64,000 nt of DNA, taken from assembly GCA_963695805.1 (NCBI GenBank), contig CAVOHV010000010.1, forward strand, positions 1 through 64,000, read 5' to 3'. Of this stretch, positions 33,598 through 41,734 are shown one piece after another. The position numbers and the translations under genes were made by a program. Under the pieces are notes generated by a model. The model was not told the origin of the DNA. It did not search any database and saw nothing but the letters and a program-made list of their open reading frames with translations. Every line of letters starts with the position of its first letter. The stretch's first letter is position 1. This DNA comes from DASUPK01 sp963695805. GTDB lineage: Bacteria; Actinomycetota; Thermoleophilia; Solirubrobacterales; 70-9.

Positions 33598-36015
33598 CTA
33601 GCTCTTCGCGCGCGGCTTCGGCTTCGCGCCCGAGCCGTTACCTGACTTGGGGCGTGAACCGGCGCCGTTCTTCGCCTTGGCGCCGTTGCCGCGGGCGCGC
33701 TTCACCTTGGTCGCCGAGGCCTGGCCCGCGATCTTCTCGGCTTCCTTGACCGCATCGGCACTGTCGGTGCCCTCGGCACCGTCCTTCGCCGCCGCCTCCG
33801 CGGCCTCCTTGGCCGCCTTCGCCTCCTCGCGCTCGGCGCGACGGCGCTTCATCTCGGCCATCGAGGGGCACTCGTCGTTCAGGCAGAGCTTCCAGGGGCG
33901 GCCACGCCAGGGGATCACCTGCAGGCGCGGCGTGCGGCCGCAGACCGAGCAGACCTCCTCGATCTTGTAGAGGCCCCTGACCCGCTGGGGCAGGGGGAAG
34001 GTCTGGTCGCAGGAGTCGGGCGAGTCGGGGTTGTCGCCGTCCCAGCCCTGGCAGCCGACGAAGCGCTTGCCGGACTTGCGGGCCTTGATGATCCGCAGCA
34101 TGTTCGGGGAGCCGTCTTCCTGCTTGCGGCCGGCCTCCTGGCAGACGATGCACGGTCCCAGGATCCGGTCCTGGTCCATACCGGCCCAGACCTCGCGGGC
34201 GAACTTGCGCCACTTGGCGTCCTCCTCGTCCGTGCTGACGTCGTCGCCCATCTCATCGAAGGCCGAGCGCAGCATGTCGCGACTGTCCGCGAGCACCTGG
34301 TCCTTGGTCATTTCACCGGCGGCGATCTGGTCCATCTCCGCCTCCATCTCGGCGGTCATGTCGGGCGTCGCCATCCGCGGCACGTAGTGCTCGAAGGCCT
34401 TCGACATCGCGATGCCGGTCTCCGAGGGCTCGGGCGGGTTGGCGAAGACGTAGCCGCGGTCGTACAGCTTCTGGATGATGTCGGCGCGCGTCGCCTTGGT
34501 GCCCAGGCCGCGCTCCTCCATCATCTCGATCAGCTTGCCCTGGCTGATACGGGGCGGCGGCGGGGTCTCCTTGCCCTCGATCTCGACGCCCTCGAGATCG
34601 AGCTGCTGCCCCTCCTCGAGCTTGGGGATCTCGGTGTCCGCGGAACGCGCGTATGTGTAGATCGCCGCGAAGCCCGGGTCGAGCACGACCGAGCCGCGCA
34701 CGAAGTAGGTCTCCCCTTCATCTGCCGTCGGAGTGCCCTTGGCGGCGACGATGTTGGCCCGGGTCGACTCGCTGATCATCGGCGGCGAGAAGGTGGCTAG
34801 GAAGCGGCGGGCGACCAGCTCATAGACCCGGCGGTGGGCCTCCGAGCGCGCCTCGAGACGCTTCGGGTTGACCGCCTGCGTCGGATAGATCGGCGGGTGG
34901 TCGGTCGTCTCCTTCTTGCCGCGGGTTGCCTCGAGTGAACGCCCGTCGACCAGGAACTCCGCCGCCTTGAAGTCGTCGACCGCGACCAGCTGGTTGATCA
35001 GCTCCTTGGTGTCGAGCGACTTCGGGTAGACGGTGTTGTCGGTCCGGGGGTAGGAGATGTAGCCGTCCATGTAGAGGTCCTCGGCGATCCGCATCGCCCG
35101 CGAGGGCGTGATGCCGAGCCGGCTGGAGACGTCGGTCGTGAAGGCCGTGGTGTTCAGCGGGGTGGGTGGCTTCCGGGTGTTCTTCTTGGCGCTGATCTCC
35201 TTGACCGTGCCCGGGCTCTTCGAGTTGGCGACCGCTGCCTTGGCCTCGGCCTCATCCCAGAACTTGTCGGTGCTGTGCTCGGCGACGAAGCTGCCGTCGG
35301 GATGGCCGAAGTTGGCGGTGACCTCCCAGAAGGGAACCGGTTCGTGGGCGCGGCGCTCGAGCTCGCGCTGCACGATCAGCCCGAGCGTCGGGCTCTGCAC
35401 ACGGCCGACCGAGAGGAAGTTCGCGCCGAAGCGCCGGGTCGCCATGGAGACGGAGCGGGTGAGCGTGGCTCCCCAGATCAGGTCGATGTCCTGGCGGGCC
35501 GCGCCGGCATTGGCGAGCGGCATCGAGAGCTCCTCGAGGTTGTCGAAGGCGCGCTGGATCTCGTCCTTTGTGAGCGCGGAGTAGCGGGCGCGCTTCACGC
35601 CGACGAAGTCGCCGTTGTCGCCGACTGCGAGCTGCGGGTTCGACTCGACGACCTCCTGCAGCGCCTCGAGCCCGATCAGCTCGCCCTCGCGGTCGTAGTC
35701 GGTCGCGATCACGATGTCGTCGGCGTCCTTCGCCACCTTCTTCAGGGCTCGGACGACGTTCTTGTCGGTGGGCTCCTTGATCAGCTCGGCGTCGATCAGG
35801 TCGCGGGGGTTGGTCTGCTGCCAGTTGTTGTACGACTCGGGGAAGGCCGGGTTGAGCACGTGGCCCTTCAGGCCAATGGTCATCTGGGGCCCGTCGGGGC
35901 CCTCCCAGGTGTAGAACGGCGTCTTGTAGGACGCGCCTTCAGTGGCGGTCCCGCCGCTCAAGATCTCCGCGATCTTCTTCGCGCTGTTGTTCTTCTCAGT
36001 GACGATCAGTCGCAT
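33598..36015 (-). CDS. topA: DNA topoisomerase I, type IA, archaeal-like, with lysine-rich tail
   Basis: 805 residues from ATG 36015. The TOPRIM domain starts with LIVTEKNNSAKKIAEIL and has the catalytic TDYDREGE at 105-112. The active-site tyrosine is Y322 in SYPRTDNTVY. Other type IA motifs: VGRVQSPTLGL and GLGTKATRADII. Two cysteine modules follow, CIVC...GC...SC and CSVC...CLNDEC, and the tail is rich in Lys/Ala/Gly. Typical bacterial TopA begins LVIVESPAKAKTI; the version here is closer to archaeal (haloarchaeal) TopA as I remember them. It relaxes negatively supercoiled DNA. The basic tail is a known aid to processivity in actinobacterial TopA. No second TopA is in the window. Confidence 0.93.
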   Translation of the reverse strand: MRLIVTEKNNSAKKIAEILSGGTATEGASYKTPFYTWEGPDGPQMTIGLKGHVLNPAFPESYNNWQQTNPRDLIDAELIKEPTDKNVVRALKKVAKDADDIVIATDYDREGELIGLEALQEVVESNPQLAVGDNGDFVGVKRARYSALTKDEIQRAFDNLEELSMPLANAGAARQDIDLIWGATLTRSVSMATRRFGANFLSVGRVQSPTLGLIVQRELERRAHEPVPFWEVTANFGHPDGSFVAEHSTDKFWDEAEAKAAVANSKSPGTVKEISAKKNTRKPPTPLNTTAFTTDVSSRLGITPSRAMRIAEDLYMDGYISYPRTDNTVYPKSLDTKELINQLVAVDDFKAAEFLVDGRSLEATRGKKETTDHPPIYPTQAVNPKRLEARSEAHRRVYELVARRFLATFSPPMISESTRANIVAAKGTPTADEGETYFVRGSVVLDPGFAAIYTYARSADTEIPKLEEGQQLDLEGVEIEGKETPPPPRISQGKLIEMMEERGLGTKATRADIIQKLYDRGYVFANPPEPSETGIAMSKAFEHYVPRMATPDMTAEMEAEMDQIAAGEMTKDQVLADSRDMLRSAFDEMGDDVSTDEEDAKWRKFAREVWAGMDQDRILGPCIVCQEAGRKQEDGSPNMLRIIKARKSGKRFVGCQGWDGDNPDSPDSCDQTFPLPQRVRGLYKIEEVCSVCGRTPRLQVIPWRGRPWKLCLNDECPSMAEMKRRRAEREEAKAAKEAAEAAAKDGAEGTDSADAVKEAEKIAGQASATKVKRARGNGAKAKNGAGSRPKSGNGSGAKPKPRAKS

Positions 36016-36145
36016 ATCGGCCTTCCACGGTAGCCGCGACCCGGGATGCCCCCTGGTGATGTAGTGCGAGGGTGCCCCGCAGGCGAAGCCGAGGAGCAAC
36101 CCGTTTCATTCTGGTCGATGCGGTCGGCGAGCGTAGCAGGGGCTT

Positions 36146-37099
36146 ATGGTGCCCCCCGTGAAATCGGTGGTCACAGGCGGCGCGGGGTTTATCGGCTCGC
36201 ACCTGGTCGATTCTTTAGCCGCCCGCGGCGACGAGGTCCTCGTGCTCGACGACTTCTCCAGCGGTAAGCGGGAGAACCTGGCCGATGCGCTGGAATCGGG
36301 CGCAGCGGTCATCGAGCTCGACGTCACCGACACCCAGGAGATGTTCGACGCCGTCGGCGCGTACAAGCCGCAGAACGTGTTCCACCTGGCGGCGCAGATC
36401 GACGTGCGCCGTTCGATGGCCGATCCGGGCTTCGACGCTCGCCTCAACGTGGTCGGCACCGTGAACGCGCTCGAGGCCGCCACACGCGCGGAGGCCGCGA
36501 AGTTCGTCTTCACATCAACGGGGGGTGCCATATATGGAGAGGGGGCCGATCGCACCGACGAGCTGCCCTTCGCCGAGGACTCACGCTGCGAGCCGTTCTC
36601 GATCTACGGCCAGAGCAAGCTCGCGGCCGAGGGCTACATCGACCTCTACGCGCGCACGCGCGGGCTGCCTGCGACCACCGTGCGACTGGGAAACATCTAC
36701 GGCCCCCGGCAGGACCCTGCGACCGAGGCAGGCGTCGTCGCCATCTTCTGCGAGGCGGGGCGGGACGGCGGCCGGCCCACCGTCTTCGGCACGGGCGAGC
36801 AGACGCGCGACTACGTATACGTCGCCGACGTCGTCGCGGCGCTGATCGCGGCGCAGGAGAGTGACGACGCCGGTCCGATCAATGTGGGCACCGGAGTGGA
36901 GACGAGCGTGCTCCGGCTCGCCGAGCTCGTCGGCAGTGCATCCGGGCGCGATGACTTCGAGCCGGAGTTCGCGCCCGCCCGCGAGGGCGAGATCGAGCGG
37001 ACCGCGCTCGACACGGGCGGAGCGGCGGAGCGGCTCGGCTGGCGGGCGGAGCGCACGATCGAGGCCGGCATCGAGCAGACGATCGAAGCGGGCGCCTGA
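36146..37099 (+). CDS. NAD-dependent sugar epimerase/dehydratase (GalE-like)
   Basis: 317 residues. Extended SDR: TGGAGFIGSHLVD at 10-22, the strand-4 HLAAQIDVRRS, catalytic Y154 and K158 in SIYGQSK, and RLGNIYGPRQDP near 178. It resembles UDP-glucose 4-epimerases of the short bacterial type. ATG 36146 is preceded by AGGGG; a GTG 15 bases downstream is an alternative. It faces away from topA across a 130-base gap. Probably supplies UDP-galactose or another UDP-sugar for surface glycans. Exact substrate undetermined. Confidence 0.88.
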   Translation: MVPPVKSVVTGGAGFIGSHLVDSLAARGDEVLVLDDFSSGKRENLADALESGAAVIELDVTDTQEMFDAVGAYKPQNVFHLAAQIDVRRSMADPGFDARLNVVGTVNALEAATRAEAAKFVFTSTGGAIYGEGADRTDELPFAEDSRCEPFSIYGQSKLAAEGYIDLYARTRGLPATTVRLGNIYGPRQDPATEAGVVAIFCEAGRDGGRPTVFGTGEQTRDYVYVADVVAALIAAQESDDAGPINVGTGVETSVLRLAELVGSASGRDDFEPEFAPAREGEIERTALDTGGAAERLGWRAERTIEAGIEQTIEAGA

Positions 37100-37119
37100 G
37101 CCCGTCTAATCTCTGGCGC

Positions 37120-37866
37120 ATGCCGGCGCAGGCGTTCGAGGGCAAGGAGTGCATCTGCCAGTTCCATCGCGGGATCTGCGACCAGAGCTGCGTGCGCGAC
37201 ATGCTGGAGACCCCCTTCTACATGGCGGCGATCAAGCTCAAGGGGCGCCGCTGCCTGGTCATCGGCGGTGGCGACGTCGGACTCGAGAAGGTCGATGGCC
37301 TGCTGCTCTGCGGCGCCGATGTCCGCCTGGTCGCACCCGAGGCGGTCTCCGAGCTCGCGCGCTACGGGGCGGAAGGGTCGATCACCTGGGAGCAGCGTGA
37401 GTTCCACGATGGCGACCTGGACGGAGCCTTCCTGGTGATCGCGGCCACCAACGACACCGACGTCAACGTCGCCGTCTATGAGGGGGCCGAGCGGCGGGCG
37501 ATGCTCGTCAACGTCGTCGACGTGCCGCCCCTGTGCAACTTCATCCTCCCTGCGATCGTGCGGAGCGGACCCCTGGCGATCGCGATCTCGACCGCCGGCG
37601 CCTCGCCCGCGCTCGCCAAGCGGATGAAGCGCGAGATCGCCGAGACCTACGGCGAGCCCTACGCCCGGCTGGCGGTGATCCTCAACGACCACCGCGGCTG
37701 GGCGAAGGGAACCCTTCCGACCTACGAGGACCGCAGGGAGTTCTTCGAGGGGATCGTCAACGGCGACCCCGACCCGGTCGAGCTGATCAAGCAGGGACGC
37801 GAGGACGAGGTCCAGCGCCTGATCGAGCAGCAGAAGGAGCGCTTCAGCGCCGCGCTTGCGAGGTAA
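37120..37866 (+). CDS. Precorrin-2 dehydrogenase / siroheme synthase N-domain protein
   Basis: 248 residues if ATG 37120 starts it, or 221 from ATG 37201. The NAD-binding domain has CLVIGGGDVGLEKVDGLL near 46, DVRLVAPE, and FLVIAATNDTDVN near 105; the dimerisation/catalytic part has NVVDVPPLCNFILPAIVRSG near 140 and STAGASPALAKRMKREI. The family oxidises precorrin-2 to sirohydrochlorin (CysG N-domain, Met8p), feeding siroheme or cobalamin. The upstream extension holds four Cys (CICQFHRGICDQSC) and is either a small metal site or untranslated. A C-terminal helix is longer than in Met8p. Confidence 0.85.
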   Translation: MPAQAFEGKECICQFHRGICDQSCVRDMLETPFYMAAIKLKGRRCLVIGGGDVGLEKVDGLLLCGADVRLVAPEAVSELARYGAEGSITWEQREFHDGDLDGAFLVIAATNDTDVNVAVYEGAERRAMLVNVVDVPPLCNFILPAIVRSGPLAIAISTAGASPALAKRMKREIAETYGEPYARLAVILNDHRGWAKGTLPTYEDRREFFEGIVNGDPDPVELIKQGREDEVQRLIEQQKERFSAALAR

Positions 37867-37886
37867 CCGGCCATAGGCTTGCCTGT

Positions 37887-38396
37887 GTGTTCGGCCAGTA
37901 CGAGAGCTTCTTCATCGCCAGCACAGGGGCTGCGGCCGCCTTTCTCGGCCTCCTGTTCGTCGGCTTCACCGTTGTTGACAGCGGGGAGTCCGATCCGGGG
38001 ACACGGGAGCGGCGGACCGTCCTTGCCGGCAGCGCTTTCATGGCTCTCGCCGATGCCTTCTTCGTCTCGATTCTTGCGCTGACCGGTGGACCGGTCGTCT
38101 TCGGGCTGGCCAGCCTGACGATGGCGGCGATCGGGTTGCTGGCGACCAGCCGACTGATGCCGAGAGCGCGACGCGCCGGAAACTTCGCCCCCGGCTTCCC
38201 GACCCGGAAGCTGAACCTCGCGTTCGCGATCGTCTCGGCGGTCGGTTTTTCAGTTCAGTTGGGCCTGGCCGTCGCACTCCTGGTGGCCCCTCACGACGCC
38301 ACTCTCCAGCGGGCGCTGCTGGTGATGATCCCGATCCTCTACGGCAGTGGACTGGCGCGTGCGTGGGAGGTGACCGGAATCCGGCGCGCGAACTGA
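37887..38396 (+). CDS. Small four-helix membrane protein, unknown
   Basis: 169 residues from GTG 37887; no ATG fits. Four hydrophobic segments of about 20 residues: IASTGAAAAFLGLLFVGFTVV, a second near 45-62, a third near 65-85 and two closely spaced ones at 105-150. It lies 20 bases after the precorrin-2 dehydrogenase and may be cotranscribed. No family is recognised. The short basic loops suggest a cytoplasmic N-terminus, but this is a guess. Confidence 0.6.
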   Translation: MFGQYESFFIASTGAAAAFLGLLFVGFTVVDSGESDPGTRERRTVLAGSAFMALADAFFVSILALTGGPVVFGLASLTMAAIGLLATSRLMPRARRAGNFAPGFPTRKLNLAFAIVSAVGFSVQLGLAVALLVAPHDATLQRALLVMIPILYGSGLARAWEVTGIRRAN

Positions 38397-38404
38397 GCGT
38401 GGGG

Positions 38405-38441
38405 GCCGAGCGGAAGGAGCGCTCCCCCAAGCGCGCTCGGC
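38405..38441. terminator. Candidate bidirectional hairpin between convergent genes
   Basis: GCCGAGCG at 38405-38412 pairs with CGCTCGGC at 38434-38441 around a loop that contains a further GGAGCGCTCC palindrome. It lies between two convergent genes. There is no T tract, so any terminator action would be non-classical. Confidence 0.4.
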
Positions 38442-38456
38442 GCCTCGGCCTAGTTC

Positions 38457-39200
38457 CTACTCGACGTCGCGGGCGCGCAGCAGGGCGGCACCGCCGGCGA
38501 ACAGCGCCCCGATCCAGGCGAACATCGCCGCCAGGGCCGGGATCACGGCGAGGAAGTCGACGTCGGGTGTGCCGACGTCGTCGGGATCGAGGCCCTGGAT
38601 CGCGCTCGGTAGCGCACCGACCGGGCTGAAGCGGTCAACGCCGGGGGCGAAGTTTCCGAGCAGCGGGTCGATCACGAACGCGAAGATCAGGATCGCCACG
38701 ATCGCGGTCGGCTGGTTCCGGATCAGGCTGCCGACCCCGACTCCGAACGCTCCGAGGAGGGCCGCGACGCCGGCGTTGCGGGCGAACAGATCGATCACAT
38801 CTCCGAACGCGGGCGTCGGCAGGTCGCGGATCCCGAGGATCGCGTAGCCGGCGATCGCGATCGCGACCGAGATCGAGATCGAGAGAAGGGCGCCGGCGGC
38901 GGCGAAGGCGAGCGTCTTCGCCGCGAGGAAGCGGGTGCGGTCGGGCGCCGCGAGCAGCGAGCTGGTGATCGTCCGGTGGCGCCACTCTCCGGTGATCCCG
39001 ACGATCGCCAGGATCATGATGAAGAGGGTGCTGACGTCGTTCTGGAAGACGTCGCTGAGCACCGAGTCCTTGGTCGGCTCGCTGAGCGAGGCGACCAGGA
39101 TGGTGATCACCAGCGAGATCCCGACCGCGACGCCGGCGAGTGCGTAGAAGGTACGGGTCGTCCGGAGCTTGATCAGCTCGGCGCGCAGCAGCCTGCTCAC
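38457..39200 (-). CDS. ABC-2 type transporter permease
   Basis: 247 residues with six hydrophobic segments and the ABC-2 pattern: short N-terminal cytoplasmic stretch RAELIKLRTTRTFYAL, a first helix, the long loop near LFIMILAIVGITGEWRHRTI (typical of the EWRHRT motif in this family), and paired helices. It forms the membrane channel for the ATPase encoded just upstream; the ATG overlaps that gene's stop (ATGA at 39197-39200). Substrates of such exporters are usually drugs, lipids or peptides; unspecified here. Confidence 0.9.
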   Translation of the reverse strand: MSRLLRAELIKLRTTRTFYALAGVAVGISLVITILVASLSEPTKDSVLSDVFQNDVSTLFIMILAIVGITGEWRHRTITSSLLAAPDRTRFLAAKTLAFAAAGALLSISISVAIAIAGYAILGIRDLPTPAFGDVIDLFARNAGVAALLGAFGVGVGSLIRNQPTAIVAILIFAFVIDPLLGNFAPGVDRFSPVGALPSAIQGLDPDDVGTPDVDFLAVIPALAAMFAWIGALFAGGAALLRARDVE

Positions 39201-40093
39201 TCCTCCTCACCCCGGGTGAGCTCGAAGAAGACGTCCTCGAGCGAGGGCCCGACCGCGACCAGCTCCGACAGAGCGACGCGATGCTCGTTCGCCGTCTCGC
39301 CGATCGCGTCGGGGGCTACGCCGCGTACCAGCAGCGCCCCTGAATCGTCCGGCTCGTACTCGAGGCCGGCCTCCGCCAGGGCCCGCCCGAGCGCCTCGCG
39401 GTCGCGGGCGCGAACCTTCGTCACCCCTCCCTCCGCCTGTCCGAGGACCTGCTGCAGGGACCCTGCCGTTCGCAGCTTCCCGTGTGCGATCACCACGACG
39501 TCGTCGACGCTCTGCGAGACCTCGGAGAGCAGGTGGCTGGAGACGAGCACCGCTCGCCCTCGCCCGGCCTCGGAGCGGAGCAGCTCGCGCATCCACCGGA
39601 TCCCCGGTGGGTCGAGCCCGTTCGCAGGCTCATCCAGGATCAGCACCTCGGGGTCGCCGAGCAACGCCGCGGCGATCGCGAGCCGCTGGCGCATTCCCAT
39701 CGAGTAGCCCTTCACCCGCCGGTCGCCGGCGTCGGCGATCCCGACCAGCTCGAGGACCTCGTCGACCCGGGAGGCGGGATGCCCGCCGGCGGCGGCGAGG
39801 ATGCGCAGGTGGTTGCGCCCACTGCGGCCCGGATGGAAGCTCGCGTCCTCCAACACCGCGCCGACCTCGGCGCTCGGCTCCGGCAGCTTCTCGAAGTTGC
39901 GGCCGTCGAAGGTGGCGCTTCCACCGTCAGCGTGAACCAGTCCGAGCAGGATCCGGAGGGTCGTGCTCTTGCCGGCTCCGTTCGGGCCGAGGAATCCGGT
40001 TACGCGGCCGGACTCGACCTCGAACGAGAGGTCGGAGACGGCCTGCACCGAGCCGAAGCGCTTGCTGATCCCATTGATCTCGATCGCGGACAA
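39197..40093 (-). CDS. ABC transporter ATP-binding protein (DrrA/CcmA-type)
   Basis: 298 residues from a TTG start at 40093. Walker A GPNGAGKST at 37-45, signature YSMGMRQRLAIA near 130, Walker B VLILDEPANGLDP near 153 and the H-loop SSHLLSE near 186. The C-terminal 75 residues form an accessory domain (DREALGRALAEAGLEYEP). It energises the ABC-2 permease in the same transcript. No clear ribosome site precedes the TTG; the alignment start fits. Confidence 0.94.
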   Translation of the reverse strand: MSAIEINGISKRFGSVQAVSDLSFEVESGRVTGFLGPNGAGKSTTLRILLGLVHADGGSATFDGRNFEKLPEPSAEVGAVLEDASFHPGRSGRNHLRILAAAGGHPASRVDEVLELVGIADAGDRRVKGYSMGMRQRLAIAAALLGDPEVLILDEPANGLDPPGIRWMRELLRSEAGRGRAVLVSSHLLSEVSQSVDDVVVIAHGKLRTAGSLQQVLGQAEGGVTKVRARDREALGRALAEAGLEYEPDDSGALLVRGVAPDAIGETANEHRVALSELVAVGPSLEDVFFELTRGEEE

Positions 40094-40128
40094 GAACGCG
40101 GCACTCTAGGCCGCTCCACCCCCTGGGG

Positions 40129-40965
40129 TCAGCCGGCGGGCAGCGCGTAGATCGCGACGGCCGCGTACTGAACGGCGGCGGCCGCGATCACCAGCACGTG
40201 GAAGATCTCGTGGTAACCGAAGACCTCGGGGCGCGGGTCGGGCTTGCGGCGCGCGTAGACGACCGCACCCGCGGAGTAGAGGGCGCCGCCGAGCGCGATC
40301 ATTCCGACGCCGACCGGACCAATTTCGTCCCACAGCTGCGGGAGGGTCACGATCGCCACCCACCCGGTGCTTATGTAGACCACTGTCGTGAACCAGTGGG
40401 GGGCGCTGATCCAGACCAGGTTGAGGACCAGCCCGGCGAGCGCTGTCGTCCAGACCACGATCAGCACGAGGTTCGCGAGTGTCCCGTGCATGACGAGCAG
40501 GGCGAAGGGCGTGTACGTCCCCGCGATGAAGACGAAGATCATCGTGTGGTCCAGCCGACGCATCCAGACGCGCACGTCCGGCGTCCACGTGACGCGGTGA
40601 TAGAGGGCGCTGGTACCGAGCATTGCCGACAGCGAGATGGCGTAGATCGACATGGCCACGACGGCGCGGCTGCCGCTCGCGGCGAGCACGAGAGCGCCGC
40701 CCGCAGCCAGCGAGACGAAGAAAGCCCATTGGTGAGAGACGCCGCGGAGGCGCGGCTTCTGCGCGAGCTTTTGAGCGGCCGCCTGAGCCGCCATCGCGGC
40801 GGTTTCCCGGGCCGCGGCGACCTGCTTGCCGGCGGCGTCGCGGGCCGCGCCGAAACGCTCACCGGCCTCGACCCGGGCGTTGCCCAAGCGCTCGCCGGCG
40901 GCGTCCGCTGCCTCGCGCGCCACATCGACGGGATCCCGGCCCGCATGCGCTCCGTCGGACGCCAT
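40129..40965 (-). CDS. Hemolysin III / PAQR-family membrane protein with Ala-rich N-terminal extension
   Basis: 278 residues from ATG 40965. Residues about 75-278 hold seven hydrophobic segments with the HlyIII metal ligands: SALYHRVTW near 125, LDHTMIFVFIAGTYTPF near 142 and GYHEIFHVLV near 250. The first 70 residues form an Ala/Arg/Glu-rich amphipathic helix (VAREAADAAGERLGNARVEAGERF), absent from ordinary HlyIII of about 210 residues. The family includes TrhA, linked to membrane energetics/lipid homeostasis in E. coli. The extension may bind lipid or a partner. Confidence 0.85.
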   Translation of the reverse strand: MASDGAHAGRDPVDVAREAADAAGERLGNARVEAGERFGAARDAAGKQVAAARETAAMAAQAAAQKLAQKPRLRGVSHQWAFFVSLAAGGALVLAASGSRAVVAMSIYAISLSAMLGTSALYHRVTWTPDVRVWMRRLDHTMIFVFIAGTYTPFALLVMHGTLANLVLIVVWTTALAGLVLNLVWISAPHWFTTVVYISTGWVAIVTLPQLWDEIGPVGVGMIALGGALYSAGAVVYARRKPDPRPEVFGYHEIFHVLVIAAAAVQYAAVAIYALPAG

Positions 40966-41015
40966 GCTCGAACCATAGCCCGGCTGGGTGAGGCGGTTGT
41001 CAGGGAACCGTGACC

Positions 41016-41044
41016 GGACCAACACCGGCGGGACCAACACCGGC
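41016..41044. repeat. 14-base direct repeat, two copies
   Basis: GGACCAACACCGGC occurs at 41016-41029 and 41031-41044, with a 15-base period. The second copy leads into the inverted repeat arm at 41036-41052. Located between the HlyIII start and nrdR. Confidence 0.75.
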
Positions 41045-41191
41045 AATGAAGGAGGGGCTCCGCTCGGTGGCGGTTCTGTGTCGAGTTCTGTCCGACCCTC
41101 GGACATACGGCGACGCAGAAGCAATCTCCGGTCCGTCTGCCCCGCTCAGCGGCAGGCACTAGATCTAGGGCTCACCTTCATTGCCGGTGTT
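41036..41191. repeat. 17-base inverted repeat flanking 122 bases
   Basis: AACACCGGCAATGAAGG (41036-41052) is the exact reverse complement of CCTTCATTGCCGGTGTT (41175-41191). The enclosed 122 bases carry the candidate NrdR box and no ORF. The repeat could fold as a long stem or mark an old element insertion. Confidence 0.8.
41156..41171. promoter_or_regulatory. Candidate NrdR box
   Basis: GCACTAGATCTAGGGC is a 16-base palindrome with one mismatched pair and agrees at 11 of 16 positions with the usual ACACTATATATAGTGT NrdR site. It is 53 bases before nrdR, fitting autoregulation and control of nrdJ. Only one box was found, whereas two are usual. Confidence 0.45.
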
Positions 41192-41217
41192 AGTCAAGCA
41201 CTACACCCCGGTACACT
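41190..41217 (+). promoter_or_regulatory. Candidate promoter for nrdR, probably leaderless
   Basis: TTAGTC (41190-41195), 16-base spacer, TACACT (41212-41217). Transcription would start at or within a base or two of GTG 41225, so the mRNA would have no leader. Confidence 0.45.
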
Positions 41218-41224
41218 CTGACGA

Positions 41225-41635
41225 GTGAACTGTTCTCGCTGCGACTCCGCAACCAAGACCCTCGAGACCCGCCGCGTCCCCGACGGCGCCGTCCGCCGGC
41301 GTCGTGAGTGCACGAGCTGCGGGCACCGCTTCACCACCTATGAGCGGGCCGTCCCGGAGGTTCTCGAGGTGGTCAAGCGCGATGGCTCCCGGCAGCCCTT
41401 CGACCGCGAGAAGCTCCTCAGCAGCCTCAATCGTTCGACCCACAAGCGGAAGCTCGACCCGCGAAAGCTCGCCCTCCTCGTCGACCGGGTTGAGCGCGAG
41501 GCCCGTGACTCCGGTGGAGAGCTGAGCGCGACGCGGGTCACCGAGCTCTGTCTCGAAGGACTGCAAAAACTCGACCGCGGCGCCTACCTGCAGTTTGCGG
41601 GAACTCTCCCGGATGCCGCTCGGACCAGGTCATGA
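41225..41635 (+). CDS. nrdR: Transcriptional repressor NrdR
   Basis: 136 residues. N-terminal zinc ribbon with C3, C6, C29 and C32, followed by an ATP-cone (VLEVVKRDGSRQPFDREKLLSSL) at about 46-136. NrdR senses ATP/dATP and represses ribonucleotide reductase genes. The zinc ribbon region (HRFTTYER) matches the family well; the first knuckle, SRCDSATKT, differs from the usual PYCGH. It precedes nrdJ by 99 bases, which contain only the nrdJ leader. GTG start without Shine-Dalgarno fits a leaderless message. Confidence 0.94.
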   Translation: MNCSRCDSATKTLETRRVPDGAVRRRRECTSCGHRFTTYERAVPEVLEVVKRDGSRQPFDREKLLSSLNRSTHKRKLDPRKLALLVDRVEREARDSGGELSATRVTELCLEGLQKLDRGAYLQFAGTLPDAARTRS

Positions 41636-41734
41636 AATCCCCGCAAACACGGAAGAACCGAAGCCCCCGTTCCGTCCGAAGCGCAGAGGATGCTGCTCTG
41701 CTCACCCCGAAAGACGAGCGAGAGGAGAAAGCTG

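Noticed and set aside
41636..41734. Cobalamin riboswitch before nrdJ
   Set aside because: The 99-base leader is too short and has no B12-box sequence.
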